In this document: positions 9,191 through 18,412 of the stretch, piece after piece
Position numbering within the stretch: position 1 is the stretch's first letter
Layout: each line of letters starts with the position of its first letter
Assembly (NCBI RefSeq): GCF_002975175.1
Contig: NZ_PCNZ01000003.1
Coordinates: 1 to 64,000 of the forward strand
DNA length: 64,000 nucleotides
Direction: 5' to 3'
Source: Bacillus sp. MYb209
Lineage (GTDB): Bacteria > Bacillota > Bacilli > Bacillales > Bacillaceae_G
Program-made: the position numbers and the translations under genes
The notes under the pieces: model-generated
Databases searched by the model: none
The model's input: the letters and a program-made list of their open reading frames with translations, nothing else
Told to the model about the DNA's origin: nothing

Positions 9191-9241
9191 GAAAACATAA
9201 ATATTCAACACATCTTAATACAACAAAGAGGAGGAAGTAAT

Positions 9242-9322
9242 ATGGAAATCGCAATGGCAGTTTTGAAATTTTTAGGTGGAGTAATTCCATTAGTTCAAGA
9301 ACTTTTAAAAGCATTTATGTAA
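9242..9322 (+). CDS. 26-residue amphipathic peptide upstream of the cytolysin
   Basis: ATG at 9242 is preceded by GAGGAGGAAGTAAT, a near-perfect ribosome site. The product is MEIAMAVLKFLGGVIPLV followed by QELLKAFM: hydrophobic, with two Glu and two Lys spaced so that a helix would have a polar and a non-polar face, and a Gly-Gly-x-x-Pro hinge in the middle. Size and character recall phenol-soluble-modulin-like or leaderless membrane-active peptides, but no homology is claimed. It sits between the PlcR-controlled promoter and the cytolysin gene (50 bases apart) with no terminator between them, so the two are almost certainly co-transcribed. It might instead be a leader ORF that tunes cytolysin translation. 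Confidence 0.65.
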   Translation: MEIAMAVLKFLGGVIPLVQELLKAFM

Positions 9323-9372
9323 GTTTATTAATTAGCAATTATTATCATATCTTAATATAAAAAAAGAACGGA

Positions 9373-10911
9373 GTGATTTTTCTGAAAATTAAGAAAGGTA
9401 ATAAAAGAATAAAATTCCTAGCATGTTTATTAGTTAGTTTATGCACTATTAATTATTCATCTATTTCTTTCGCGGAAACACATACAGGTAATGCTACTGA
9501 TGCAACAAAAAATGCTAGTGACATTAATACTGGCATAGCAAATTTAAAGTATGACAGTAGAGATATTTTAGCAGTAAATGGGGATAAAGTAGAGAGTTTT
9601 GTTCCGAAAGAAAGTATCAATTCAAATGGTAAATTTGTAGTAGTTGAACGTGAGAAAAAATCACTTACAACTTCACCAGTCGATATTTCGATTATTGATT
9701 CTGTGGCTAATCGTACTTATCCAGGAGCAGTACAACTTGCAAATAAAGCTTTTGCAGATAATCAACCTAGTTTATTAGTGGCTAAGAGAAAGCCTTTGAA
9801 TATTAGTATAGACTTACCTGGCATGAGAAAAGAAAATACAATAACTGTCCAAAATCCAACATATGGTAATGTATCTGGAGCAGTAGATGATTTAGTATCT
9901 ACTTGGAATGAAAAGTATTCAACAACACATACGTTACCTGCAAGAATGCAGTATACAGAATCTATGGTTTATAGTAAGTCACAAATAGCAAGTGCTCTTA
10001 ATGTTAACGCTAAATATCTTGACAATTCACTGAACATTGATTTTAATGCGGTTGCAAATGGAGAGAAAAAAGTGATGGTTGCGGCATATAAGCAAATCTT
10101 TTATACCGTAAGTGCAGAACTACCAAACAATCCATCAGACCTTTTTGATAATAGTGTTACGTTTGATGAGTTAACTCGTAAAGGGGTAAGTAATGTGGCC
10201 CCGCCTGTTATGGTGTCAAATGTAGCGTATGGTAGAACAATTTATGTGAAATTAGAAACAACGTCTAAGAGCAAAGATGTACAAACTGCCTTTAAAGCTT
10301 TACTTAAGAATAATAGCGTCGAAACGAGTGGACAGTATAAAGATATTTTTGAAGAAAGTACCTTTACTGCTGTAGTATTAGGCGGAGATGCGAAAGAGCA
10401 TAACAAGGTTGTTACAAAAGATTTTGATGAAATCCGAAATATTATTAAAGATAATGCGGAATTAAGTCTTAAAAATCCAGCATACCCAATTTCATATACA
10501 AGCACTTTCTTAAAAGATAATGCAACGGCTGCTGTTCATAACAATACAGATTATATTGAGACTACAACTACAGAATATTCAAGTGCTAAAATGACGCTTG
10601 ATCATTACGGTGCATATGTTGCTCAATTTGATGTATCTTGGGATGAATTCTCATATGATGAAAATGGGAAAGAAGTACTAACACATAAAACATGGGATGG
10701 AAGCGGCAAAGACAAAACGGCTCATTACTCTACCGTTATACCGCTTCCACCGAATTCAAAAAATGTAAAAGTCGTAGCGAGAGAATGTACTGGTCTTGCA
10801 TGGGAATGGTGGAGAACAATTATTAATGAACAAAACGTTCCATTAACAAATGAAATAAAGGTTTCAATTGGAGGAACAACGTTATACCCAACTGCTAATA
10901 TTAGTCATTAG
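9373..10911 (+). CDS. thiol-activated cholesterol-dependent cytolysin (cereolysin O/anthrolysin O)
   Basis: A 512-residue pore-forming toxin. The N-terminal signal peptide ends near SISFAET. The undecapeptide [11 protein letters not shown] (residues 471-481), with its single Cys, is identical to the canonical one, and the Thr-Leu cholesterol-recognition pair is at 503-504 in GTTLYP. Length and sequence match the cereolysin O/anthrolysin O family. Secreted monomers bind cholesterol-rich host membranes and assemble large rings. It is downstream of a perfect PlcR box, the expected regulator. Start choice is uncertain: GTG at 9373 coincides with GGAGTGAT, an excellent ribosome site that would better serve an initiation codon near 9382 (CTG); 9373 keeps the conventional MIFLKIKK start. 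The residue before GTTLYP is Gly where I recall Trp in anthrolysin O. Confidence 0.95.
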   Translation: MIFLKIKKGNKRIKFLACLLVSLCTINYSSISFAETHTGNATDATKNASDINTGIANLKYDSRDILAVNGDKVESFVPKESINSNGKFVVVEREKKSLTTSPVDISIIDSVANRTYPGAVQLANKAFADNQPSLLVAKRKPLNISIDLPGMRKENTITVQNPTYGNVSGAVDDLVSTWNEKYSTTHTLPARMQYTESMVYSKSQIASALNVNAKYLDNSLNIDFNAVANGEKKVMVAAYKQIFYTVSAELPNNPSDLFDNSVTFDELTRKGVSNVAPPVMVSNVAYGRTIYVKLETTSKSKDVQTAFKALLKNNSVETSGQYKDIFEESTFTAVVLGGDAKEHNKVVTKDFDEIRNIIKDNAELSLKNPAYPISYTSTFLKDNATAAVHNNTDYIETTTTEYSSAKMTLDHYGAYVAQFDVSWDEFSYDENGKEVLTHKTWDGSGKDKTAHYSTVIPLPPNSKNVKVVARECTGLAWEWWRTIINEQNVPLTNEIKVSIGGTTLYPTANISH

Positions 10912-10918
10912 ATAAAAG

Positions 10919-10947
10919 TGAAGCGCCCTGTACAGGGCGCTTTTTCT
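10919..10947 (+). terminator. terminator of the cytolysin gene
   Basis: AAGCGCCCTG directly against CAGGGCGCTT with TTTTTC after it; a compact strong hairpin. Confidence 0.9.
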
Positions 10948-10985
10948 TAATAGATCATACGCAACAAATGAGCGAGTCAACTTAA

Positions 10986-11114
10986 GTAGGGGGAGAATAT
11001 TTAAGTTGGATACAGTGGATTGGGGGAGCCTTAATTGTTATCGCTACTTATTACGGTCGCCATTTAGAAAATAGCATACGTCATAAAACGAAAATCCAGC
11101 CAATTGATTCTTAA
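10986..11114 (+). pseudogene. EamA/DMT-type transporter, C-terminal fragment
   Basis: An open frame without a start reads GGEYLSWIQWIGGALIVIAT then YYGRHLENSIRHK to a stop. EYLSxxQWIGGALI is the typical last transmembrane helix of EamA-family drug/metabolite exporters. Only about 42 codons remain, so the rest of the gene has been deleted. Confidence 0.65.
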
Positions 11115-11132
11115 TAAGTTTATACTTACTAC

Positions 11133-11181
11133 AAAAAACAAACAAACTCGTCCTACTAAGAGGGGAGTTTGTTTGTTTTTT
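11133..11181 (-). terminator. terminator of the two-component operon
   Basis: 17-bp stem AAAAAACAAACAAACTC and its complement; on the minus strand it ends in TTTTTT. It overlaps the kinase stop codon, which lies in the loop. Confidence 0.7.
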
Positions 11182-12628
11182 GTTTAGATAATGGAATGTT
11201 CATGCAAAATTGTACACTATGTTCCAGATTTTTTATAGAATACTTTATATCTAGCGTTTCAAGAATTTGTTTAACAATATATAGCCCTAAACCACTTCCT
11301 CCAGTATTTCGATTCCTTGATTTTTCAATTCGATAAAATGGTTTGAAAATTTGTTGCATATCTTCTTCTTTAATATTGACACCTGTATTTATAATTTGCA
11401 TTTTGATTTGACCTTGTTTAGAATCCTCACTTAACTTTATATAGACTTTTTCATTATGTGGTGAATACATAACCGCATTATGGATAATATTTTTACATGC
11501 TTTTTCAAAAAGAACACGATCTGTATAAACAAAAAGGTCAGAATCAATTTCTTTTATTATTTGGATGCTTTTTTGAGAAGCAAAAAATTCGAGATCTTTT
11601 GTGATTGTACCTATTAACTTTGACAGATTAACTTCTTCTACTTTTAGTTTAAAGGTGTGTTGTTCTAATTTCGACATGCTTAAAATTTCACGAACTAATT
11701 GTTCCATACTTTCAATAATTTGATGATTTTTCTTTAAATATTGGTCACGATTTTGATAAGGGCCAATATTGTATATCATCCCTTCTAAGTATCCTTTCAT
11801 TACAGTAAGAGGGGTCTTTAATTCATGTGCTACAATCGCAAAAAACTCTCTGCGTTTTGTTTCTATTTCTCTTTCTTTTTCAATATCATTTTTTAATTGT
11901 TGATTTGCTTTTTTTAAATCAAACATAGCTTGTTGTAAGTTAATAGACATGTCATTCAAACTATTAGATAATTCTCCTAACTCATCTGTAGAGCGAACCT
12001 CAATTTTTTCGGAGAAATCTAAATTTGCCATCTTTTGTGCACCTTCATTAATATAAATAAGTGGCTTTGTAATAAACCTGGAATAGAAATAAGCACTCCC
12101 TACACCAATTACGAGTACAATGATACTAATATAGGGAAGAAAGCGTACTAAAACCTGTGAAGCTTCATCAATCGGTTGAAATGTTGCGAACACTACAAGT
12201 GTTAAACTTCCATCTTGGAATTGAATTGGTTTAGTAACGTTATATGAATTGCTAAGGGTACCTGCATTCTCGAATCGTGTTGCTTTAGTAACCACTGTTG
12301 TTTGCGTACCACTTTGAACAAAAGAAAATGAAGGAGAGTAAATAATTATTCCCTCTTTATTTTGAAGCGAAAGCATCGCATTATTTTTTTTTGCATATTC
12401 ATCAAAAAGTGGTATAGCATCTTGAAACGTAAGATCTTTAGACTTATCAATTATTTCTTTTATCCCTGTTTGAAGTTGATCTGTTTTGTATTGCTCATAA
12501 AACGTAGGGAGAAAGAAATATAAAGTTAAATAAATCAAGACTGCAAAGGATAACAAAATGAGAGATGTAGTCATAAAGAGTTTATAAGTAATTTGCTTCA
12601 TCTTCATGATTTTTACAATTCTATTCAT
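11156..12628 (-). CDS. sensor histidine kinase, OmpR-partner type
   Basis: About 490 residues with two membrane segments, one near the N terminus and one about residues 170-192, enclosing a ~125-residue extracellular sensor region. A HAMP linker follows, then a HisKA domain with FFAIVAHELKTPLT (phospho-acceptor His in HELKTP near residue 264), then the ATPase with N-box NIIHNAVMYSP and G-box GGSGLGLYIVKQ. It should autophosphorylate and pass phosphate to the regulator encoded just upstream. The ATG at 12628 overlaps the regulator stop (ATGAATAG), a sign of translational coupling; an in-frame TTG 15 bases earlier is less likely. The signal is unknown; there is no adjacent ABC transporter or drug-resistance target. 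Confidence 0.85.
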   Translation of the reverse strand: MNRIVKIMKMKQITYKLFMTTSLILLSFAVLIYLTLYFFLPTFYEQYKTDQLQTGIKEIIDKSKDLTFQDAIPLFDEYAKKNNAMLSLQNKEGIIIYSPSFSFVQSGTQTTVVTKATRFENAGTLSNSYNVTKPIQFQDGSLTLVVFATFQPIDEASQVLVRFLPYISIIVLVIGVGSAYFYSRFITKPLIYINEGAQKMANLDFSEKIEVRSTDELGELSNSLNDMSINLQQAMFDLKKANQQLKNDIEKEREIETKRREFFAIVAHELKTPLTVMKGYLEGMIYNIGPYQNRDQYLKKNHQIIESMEQLVREILSMSKLEQHTFKLKVEEVNLSKLIGTITKDLEFFASQKSIQIIKEIDSDLFVYTDRVLFEKACKNIIHNAVMYSPHNEKVYIKLSEDSKQGQIKMQIINTGVNIKEEDMQQIFKPFYRIEKSRNRNTGGSGLGLYIVKQILETLDIKYSIKNLEHSVQFCMNIPLSKQKTNKLPS

Positions 12629-13307
12629 CAATTTTATAACCAATACCCTTTATTGTTTTAATGTAAGGGATAGCTAATTTTTTACGTAGGTTTTTAATAT
12701 GTGTATCAATTATTCGTGTTTCTCCAAAATAATCGTATCCCCAAACTTTTTCTACGATATTTTCTCTTGTGAGTACTTTTCTCTCATTTTGAAATAGCAG
12801 TTGTAGAATTTCAAACTCTTTTGTCGTTAATAAAATTTCAACCTCATTTACATATACTTTATATGCATCAACATCGACACGCACTTCTTTAAAAACCAAA
12901 TGATTATTTACATTTTTATCATAACTCCTTCTCAGTACGGCTTCGACTCGTCTAATCAAAACATGAAACGAAAAGGGTTTTGTAATATAATCATCAATTC
13001 CAAGATCAAACCCTTTCATTTGAGCTTCTTCTTCTTCTAACGCAGTTAGCATAATAATTGGTATATTTGACTGACTTCGAATCATCTTGGAAACTTCAAA
13101 TCCATTAAGATTGGGCATCATTACATCTAGAAGAATTAAATCAAAGGATTGCTTATTAAATTGTGTCATACCCTCTAATCCATCTGATGCAACTACGACT
13201 GTATACTGTTGTGTCATTAAAAATTGTTTAATTAATTCCTGAATTTCTTGATCGTCCTCTACCACGAGAATATGATAGTTCCTCATAATATCACCTCTGG
13301 TAGTCAT
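12621..13307 (-). CDS. OmpR/PhoB-family response regulator
   Basis: 228 residues: an N-terminal receiver with the acidic pair ED near residue 17, phospho-acceptor Asp in DLILLDVMMP near 57-60 and the Lys of DYITKPF near 108, followed by a winged-helix DNA-binding domain (TTKEFEILQLLFQNERKVLT, then RIIDTHIKNLRKKL and IKTIKGIGYKI). First gene of a two-gene operon with the sensor kinase. The first ten residues may be trimmed: an internal ATG (MRNYHIL) is preceded by GAGGTGAT, a better ribosome site than the first ATG has. Target genes are unknown. Confidence 0.88.
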   Translation of the reverse strand: MTTRGDIMRNYHILVVEDDQEIQELIKQFLMTQQYTVVVASDGLEGMTQFNKQSFDLILLDVMMPNLNGFEVSKMIRSQSNIPIIMLTALEEEEAQMKGFDLGIDDYITKPFSFHVLIRRVEAVLRRSYDKNVNNHLVFKEVRVDVDAYKVYVNEVEILLTTKEFEILQLLFQNERKVLTRENIVEKVWGYDYFGETRIIDTHIKNLRKKLAIPYIKTIKGIGYKIDE

Positions 13308-13595
13308 TATAGCCTTACTATCTGGAGTTTATGTGGAGATGCATTAGGAGACTTCACAGGACATTTATCGTGTTAGCTCCACGTTCAAGATTGTGTGTTA
13401 TCAGCTAATAAGTATTAATAGCCACATTACTTTTTTATGGATAAATAATTGTATGCTTGAAAAAATACTCATCGTATAAAAAAGATGAACGATTAATATT
13501 TACGAAAAACTAATGTATAATAATGTAAATTGGATCTAATTTCTTAAACTGTATGAAAGTATACTTTTGTTTCTTTACCAGAAGGGGGAAAGTAA

Positions 13596-13885
13596 ATGAA
13601 TTTCAATGTAAAAGAAGCTACCGAAATTCTGGAGCGTGCGCCACAAACTTTGGAGTTTTTATATCTAGATTATCCGACGAATGGCTACAATGTAATGAAG
13701 GAGAAGGAACTTGGAATACATTCGAAGTGGTTGAGCATCTAATTGATGCGGAGAAGAACAACGGGATTCCAAGGCTAGAATTTATTCTCCGGGAAGGTGA
13801 AAATAAATCCTTTCCTCTGTTTGATCGTTATTCTTACCTAAATAACAACTCTCTTGGTAAACCAAAGTTTAAAGGTACGAACTAG
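13596..13885 (+). pseudogene. DinB-family protein, frameshifted and truncated
   Basis: ATG at 13596 follows a strong site (AAGGGGGAAAG) and reads [20 protein letters not shown], then loses frame near 13655-13680. In the neighbouring frame the protein resumes as [43 protein letters not shown], which is a DinB-like four-helix domain with the first metal His in EHLIDAE. It stops at 13885 after about 95 codons, well short of the usual 160-170, so the second half including the C-terminal His pair is lost. Confidence 0.75.
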
Positions 13886-13923
13886 GGATTATTTATTTAA
13901 TGCGAGAAAGGCTGTGAGGTTAT

Positions 13924-14622
13924 TTGAGGGGTTATAAAGCGATGCTATTTGATTTAGATGATACGTTACTTGATAGGGATAAAGCAGTAGATAAATTGTT
14001 TTCAATTATTTTAGAGAAGTTTTATTTGGATTTTAAACAACATTCAGTAAAAAATGAAATGTTACAGAAATTCAAGAAATATGATAAAAAAAGCTATGGC
14101 CATAGTGACAAAGTAAAAGTTTTGGAATCATTTTTTGATGAATTTCCACCAAAATATAGATTGCCACGCAATTACATTCAAGATTTTTGGAATAATAATT
14201 TTCCTCATTGTTTTTCTATAAACCAAAATACTATAAATATCTTAAATACTATAAAGAAGCATGTTAAAGTTGCAATTATAACAAACGGCTCAACTCAGAG
14301 ACAAAAAGCTAAAATAATTAACACTAATTTAAATGGTTGTTTTGATACAATAATTATTTCTGAAGAAGTGGGATTTAGTAAACCTGACAAGCGCATATTT
14401 GAATTAGCATTAAATAAGCTTAATGTGCAACCGGAAGATACATTATTTGTTGGAGATGACATAGAAAAAGATATTGCTGGTTGTCAAAATGCAAATATAA
14501 AGGGCGTATGGTTTAACCCTCATATGATCAAGAATACTACCGAAATACAACCATATGCCGAGATTAATACTTTTGATAGTTTGTTAAGTTATGTTACTCC
14601 ACAATATTTTTATAACAAGTAA
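13924..14622 (+). CDS. HAD-superfamily hydrolase
   Basis: A 232-residue haloacid-dehalogenase-like phosphatase. Motif I is FDLDDTLLDRD (nucleophile Asp10, acid Asp12), motif II IITNGS near residue 120, motif III Lys in GFSKPDKRIF near 156, motif IV VGDDIEKDIAG near 180. A helical cap lies between motifs I and II, the C1 arrangement of YjjG/phosphoglycolate-phosphatase-like enzymes acting on small phosphorylated metabolites. The TTG at 13924 is chosen because GAGG precedes it by six bases; an internal ATG at residue 7 lacks a site. It follows the broken DinB gene closely, perhaps sharing its promoter. Confidence 0.85.
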   Translation: MRGYKAMLFDLDDTLLDRDKAVDKLFSIILEKFYLDFKQHSVKNEMLQKFKKYDKKSYGHSDKVKVLESFFDEFPPKYRLPRNYIQDFWNNNFPHCFSINQNTINILNTIKKHVKVAIITNGSTQRQKAKIINTNLNGCFDTIIISEEVGFSKPDKRIFELALNKLNVQPEDTLFVGDDIEKDIAGCQNANIKGVWFNPHMIKNTTEIQPYAEINTFDSLLSYVTPQYFYNK

Positions 14623-15030
14623 AAACAATTTGAAGAGATGAAATTTCAAAATATTAAAAAGAGAGATTACCCTTAATTTCATTGACCGTATGAAAAGTTT
14701 AAAAACTATATTTATTTACAAAAGAGAGCGGATTTTACAATATCTGCGGCTATTATTTTTGTACAGTGTACATTTCCTGTTTGACATTCCTAATAGATGG
14801 TAACCCAAAAACAACAATAGACAAACTTAAATCTTATTTTTAATTAGCAAGATACCACCCTATATTTATTGTAGTTAAGATAAAAGATGCATTTTCATGA
14901 TGTACTACGTATTACACAAATTACTCAAGTAATGGCTAAATGATATAGAGGGAATATTGAGTCATGATTAATATGAAGAGCTGTAAAACATGTTTACTAC
15001 ATAATGTGTAAATTATAAAGGAGTGAGACT
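14623..15030. other. intergenic, nothing firm
   Basis: About 400 AT-rich bases. A 37-codon plus frame at 14690 (MKSLKTIFIYKRERI...) lacks a ribosome site and is not called. A small palindrome TGTACAGTGTACA occurs near 14762. A good ribosome site for the next gene lies at its right edge. Confidence 0.35.
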
Positions 15031-15399
15031 ATGGAAATAAAGAAAGTAGTAATCGGTGGAATAAATATTGCCATCATAAGAAACGATACAGTAGTAATAT
15101 CCGACGTTCAATCTGCATTGGATCTTATGGCAACAGTTCAATACGAGGTAGATGCGAAGCTTATTATTATCCACAAATCATTAATAAGTGAAAGTTTCTT
15201 TGATTTAAAAACACGTCTTGCGGGTGATATTCTTCAAAAGTTTATAAATTACAGGGCAAAGATTGCTATCGTTGGGGATTTTTCTATGTATGCTAGTGAA
15301 AGCTTAAAAGACTTCATTTATGAATGTAATAAAGGAAATGATATTTTTTATTTAGCAACTGAACAACAAGCAATTGAAAAGTTACGCTCATTGAAGTAA
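15031..15399 (+). CDS. DUF4180-family protein
   Basis: A 122-residue soluble protein starting MEIKKVVIGGINIAIIRN with later segments VDAKLIIIHKSLISESFFDL and RAKIAIVGDFS, which match the DUF4180 family as I know it. Members are cytoplasmic alpha/beta proteins of unknown function found in firmicutes, often near stress or transcription-factor genes. AAGGAGTGAG precedes the ATG with ideal spacing. Monocistronic; a weak GAGGCA/TGCCTC hairpin follows at 15423-15446. Confidence 0.75.
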   Translation: MEIKKVVIGGINIAIIRNDTVVISDVQSALDLMATVQYEVDAKLIIIHKSLISESFFDLKTRLAGDILQKFINYRAKIAIVGDFSMYASESLKDFIYECNKGNDIFYLATEQQAIEKLRSLK

Positions 15400-15582
15400 A
15401 TGATATAAAGTGTATTTCGAAAGAGGCATCCGTTATGGTGCCTCATATTTGTATTCTGATACAAATATGTTTTTGAAATTTGTACCGGTACAGTAATTGT
15501 AAATGTGCATGGATACAGTACCTCATAAAATTTACAATTAGCATATATTAGTTTAACTTATAATTTTTAAGGGGTGCTGAAT

Positions 15583-16350
15583 ATGACAAATTTACAACAT
15601 CAACTTTTTACAAGATTGAACCTTGAAAAACGTACTGAAGTAAAATTTGAAGAATTAAGTACAATACTCTTTGCATTTGCGCATACAATACCGTTTGAGA
15701 ATTTAGATGTTATAGCAGGTAATACAAACGAAATTTCAAAAGAGAACCTACAGAAGAAAATATTAACAAGTTCGCGCGGCGGGCTTTGTTATGAATTAAA
15801 TTCTCTTTTCTACTATTTTTTAAAAGATTGTGGTTTTAATGCTCAGCTAGCATTAGGAACAGTTTATAAAAATGATATTAATGCATGGGCACTTGAGGAC
15901 GGACATATTACTATTATTATAGATTTTGATAATGAAACATATTTAATTGATGTAGGGATCGCTTCGTTTGTACCTCTTGTTCCGGTTCCTTTTTCTGGGC
16001 AACCGGTTTCTTCTAATAATGGTATGTACCGTGTGAGACGGAAAGATACTAGCAAAGGAAACCATGTTTTAGAAAGAATGGATGTTGATGAAGAATGGAA
16101 AGTCTGTCATGCTTTTTATAATTATGTTATTGATGAGTCAATTGTAAATGAGGTTCAAAAAAAGGTGATAGAAGATGAGAAGTCTATTTTCAATAAAGGG
16201 CCGAGTGCAGTAAAGTTGACGGATTTTGGTCATATGTCCTTGACGAATGCTAGTTTAACTGAAATCATTTACGGGGAAAAAAGCAAGCGTGAAATTACAG
16301 AAAATCAATATAGAGAACTATTACATTCACTTTTTAATATTGAATTATGA
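15583..16350 (+). CDS. nat: arylamine N-acetyltransferase
   Basis: A 255-residue enzyme of the NAT family, which transfers acetyl from acetyl-CoA to arylamines and hydrazines. The catalytic Cys69 lies in SSRGGLCYELN, the classic RGGxCxE/xN motif; the triad His is His108 in EDGHITI and Asp123 is in LIDVGIASFVP. N-terminal FENLDV is also typical. The more usual DVGFG is replaced by DVGIA, a variation in the loop after the triad Asp. ATG at 15583 follows AAGGGGTG by six bases; an in-frame GTG nine bases upstream overlaps that site. Cytoplasmic, monocistronic, followed by a perfect terminator. Confidence 0.9.
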   Translation: MTNLQHQLFTRLNLEKRTEVKFEELSTILFAFAHTIPFENLDVIAGNTNEISKENLQKKILTSSRGGLCYELNSLFYYFLKDCGFNAQLALGTVYKNDINAWALEDGHITIIIDFDNETYLIDVGIASFVPLVPVPFSGQPVSSNNGMYRVRRKDTSKGNHVLERMDVDEEWKVCHAFYNYVIDESIVNEVQKKVIEDEKSIFNKGPSAVKLTDFGHMSLTNASLTEIIYGEKSKREITENQYRELLHSLFNIEL

Positions 16351-16397
16351 AATAACAAAATAGCCGACTCCTATTTGGAATCGGCTATTTTGTTATT
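16351..16397. terminator. bidirectional terminator
   Basis: 17-bp stem AATAACAAAATAGCCGA and its perfect complement with T-rich flanks. Confidence 0.8.
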
Positions 16398-16512
16398 ACG
16401 AGCCAAGTAGATTTCGTTCTTAATTTAAAGTTTGATTTTCTTAATAGATATAATACACTAGAACAGTATAAAAAATATATAAAATGAATATTGAATGTAG
16501 AGGAAGATTATC

Positions 16513-17166
16513 ATGTCAGTTATCGATAAATTAAAACTTAATAAGTATACGAATATGGTGGTTATTAACGAACCAAACGATTATGAAGTATTTGGAGATA
16601 AACCAACTACATTTTCTAAAGAGCATGATGCTGTTTTTATTTTTGTAGAAACGCTTGATGAGATGGTAGAGCATACAAATTTCATTATTAAAAATGAAGA
16701 GTTGTTACTTGAGAAAGGTTATGTATTTTTTGCTTACCCGAAAAAAGGTAATGCTCGTTACAGCACTTTTATTCATCGTGATGAAATGTTTCCAGCGTTA
16801 AATGTTGGAGAAGATGGATATGTAGGAAATAGTGATATTAAATTTGCACGAATGGTAAGTATGGATGACGTTTTCACTGTTGTTGGTTTAAAGCGTGAAA
16901 GGAAAAAAGCAAAGAAAACGCCTGCTGCGAGTCAATGTGTTGCTGATTATGCAGATCGAATTCAAGATGTTGAAGCATTATTAGCTAATCATCCGAATGA
17001 ACTTAAGTTTTATCAAAGTTTAACACCTGGATATCAAAAAGATTGGGCGCGTAATTTATTTTCTGTTAAACAAGAAAAAACACGTGAAAAACGTCTTGAG
17101 AAAATGATTGAAATCCTTTCACAAGGCTATAAAACAATTGAATTATTCCGTAAGAAGAAAAAATAA
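16513..17166 (+). CDS. YdeI/OmpD-associated (OmdA-like) family protein
   Basis: A 217-residue soluble protein. The C-terminal part carries the bacteriocin-protection/OmdA signature: SLTPGYQKDWARNLFSVKQE then KTREKRLEKMIEIL and a basic tail RKKKK. The N-terminal part (to about 135) resembles the DUF3052-like domain, with VFIFVETLDEM and GYVFFAYPKKGNARY. Despite the family name, the biochemical role is not known. Ribosome site AGAGGA lies before the ATG. Monocistronic. Confidence 0.75.
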   Translation: MSVIDKLKLNKYTNMVVINEPNDYEVFGDKPTTFSKEHDAVFIFVETLDEMVEHTNFIIKNEELLLEKGYVFFAYPKKGNARYSTFIHRDEMFPALNVGEDGYVGNSDIKFARMVSMDDVFTVVGLKRERKKAKKTPAASQCVADYADRIQDVEALLANHPNELKFYQSLTPGYQKDWARNLFSVKQEKTREKRLEKMIEILSQGYKTIELFRKKKK

Positions 17167-17291
17167 CGATTAGGAAAGTCACAATGATGCAACAATTAAT
17201 TGCGATGAGTACATTGAAAAAAGTATTCCTTCCATTATACTAAGGAATGTTCTTATATTTATATAATTAGCAAAGAGAAAAGGTGTTTGAA

Positions 17292-18407
17292 ATGAAATCG
17301 TATATTGTAGTTGGATCTGGAATTTTAGGAGCGTCTACTGCTTATCATCTTGCTAAGGCCGGTGCAAATGTAACAATTGTTGATCGTCAAGAGTTAGGTC
17401 AAGCAACTGATGCAGCAGCGGGTATTGTATGCCCATGGCTTTCACAGCGTCGTAATAAAGCGTGGTATAAAATAGCTAAAGGCGGTGCACGTTACTATTC
17501 TTCATTAATTCAGCAATTAGAAGAAGATGGTGAAACGGATACAGGATACAACCGTGTAGGTGCAATTAGTTTACATACTGACGAAAAAAAGCTAGATCAA
17601 ATGGAAGAGCGAGCTTATAAACGACGTGAAGATGCGCCAGAGATTGGTGAAATCACGCGCTTATCAGCTGAAGAAACGAAAAAATTATTCCCAGCATTAT
17701 CAGAAGAATATAGTTCTGTTCATATTAGTGGAGCTGCACGAGTGAACGGAAGATCATTACGCAACGCATTAGTAAGCGCTGCGAAAAAACATGGTGCTAC
17801 TTTCGTAAAAGGAAATGCAGTCTTAATTCATGAAAATAATCATGTTACTGGTGTTAAAGTAAACGAAAAAACACTTCTAGCAGAAAAGGTTATTGTAACT
17901 GCAGGAGCGTGGGCGAACGACATTTTAAATCCATTAGGTGTTAATTTCTTAGTTACGTTCCAAAAAGCTCAAATAGTTCATTTACATATGGAAAATACAA
18001 AAACAGAAAATTGGCCAGTTGTTGTGCCACCAAACGATCAATACATTTTAACTTTTGAAGATGGTCGTGTCGTAATTGGTGCAACACACGAAAATGATAC
18101 AGGGTTCGATTACCGTGTTACTGCAGGTGGTTTACATGAAGTATTCCATAAAGCATTAACAGTTGCGCCCGGCTTGGAAGATAGCACAATGCTTGAAACT
18201 AGAGTTGGCTTCAGGCCATTTACGCCAGGATTCTTACCTGTTATTGGCCCACTCCCTAATTTTGAAGGCATACTCATTGCGAACGGATTAGGTGCTTCAG
18301 GATTAACAGCAGGTCCATACTTAGGATCAGAACTTGCGAAACTTGCGTTAGGGCAACCGATTGAATTAGATTTAAATGATTATGATGTTGCTGGGGCAAT
18401 GGAATAG
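17292..18407 (+). CDS. FAD-dependent oxidoreductase (DAO family)
   Basis: About 371 residues with an N-terminal dinucleotide-binding motif VVGSGILGASTAYHLAKAG and an acidic residue at the end of the second strand (TIVDRQ). The C-terminal half has TRVGFRPFTPGFLPVIGPLP and GLGASGLTAGPYLG, the usual FAD-closing region of D-amino-acid-oxidase/glycine-oxidase-like enzymes. It likely oxidises an amine or amino acid. ATG at 17292 is chosen because AAAAGGTG lies eight bases before it; an in-frame GTG nine bases earlier overlaps the site. Substrate not evident; monocistronic with a strong terminator. Confidence 0.85.
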   Translation: MKSYIVVGSGILGASTAYHLAKAGANVTIVDRQELGQATDAAAGIVCPWLSQRRNKAWYKIAKGGARYYSSLIQQLEEDGETDTGYNRVGAISLHTDEKKLDQMEERAYKRREDAPEIGEITRLSAEETKKLFPALSEEYSSVHISGAARVNGRSLRNALVSAAKKHGATFVKGNAVLIHENNHVTGVKVNEKTLLAEKVIVTAGAWANDILNPLGVNFLVTFQKAQIVHLHMENTKTENWPVVVPPNDQYILTFEDGRVVIGATHENDTGFDYRVTAGGLHEVFHKALTVAPGLEDSTMLETRVGFRPFTPGFLPVIGPLPNFEGILIANGLGASGLTAGPYLGSELAKLALGQPIELDLNDYDVAGAME

Positions 18408-18412
18408 TAATA

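Noticed and set aside
14690-14803. 37-codon frame MKSLKTIFIYKRERI...
   Set aside because: No ribosome site, no conservation that I can recognise, basic/hydrophobic composition typical of random AT-rich DNA.
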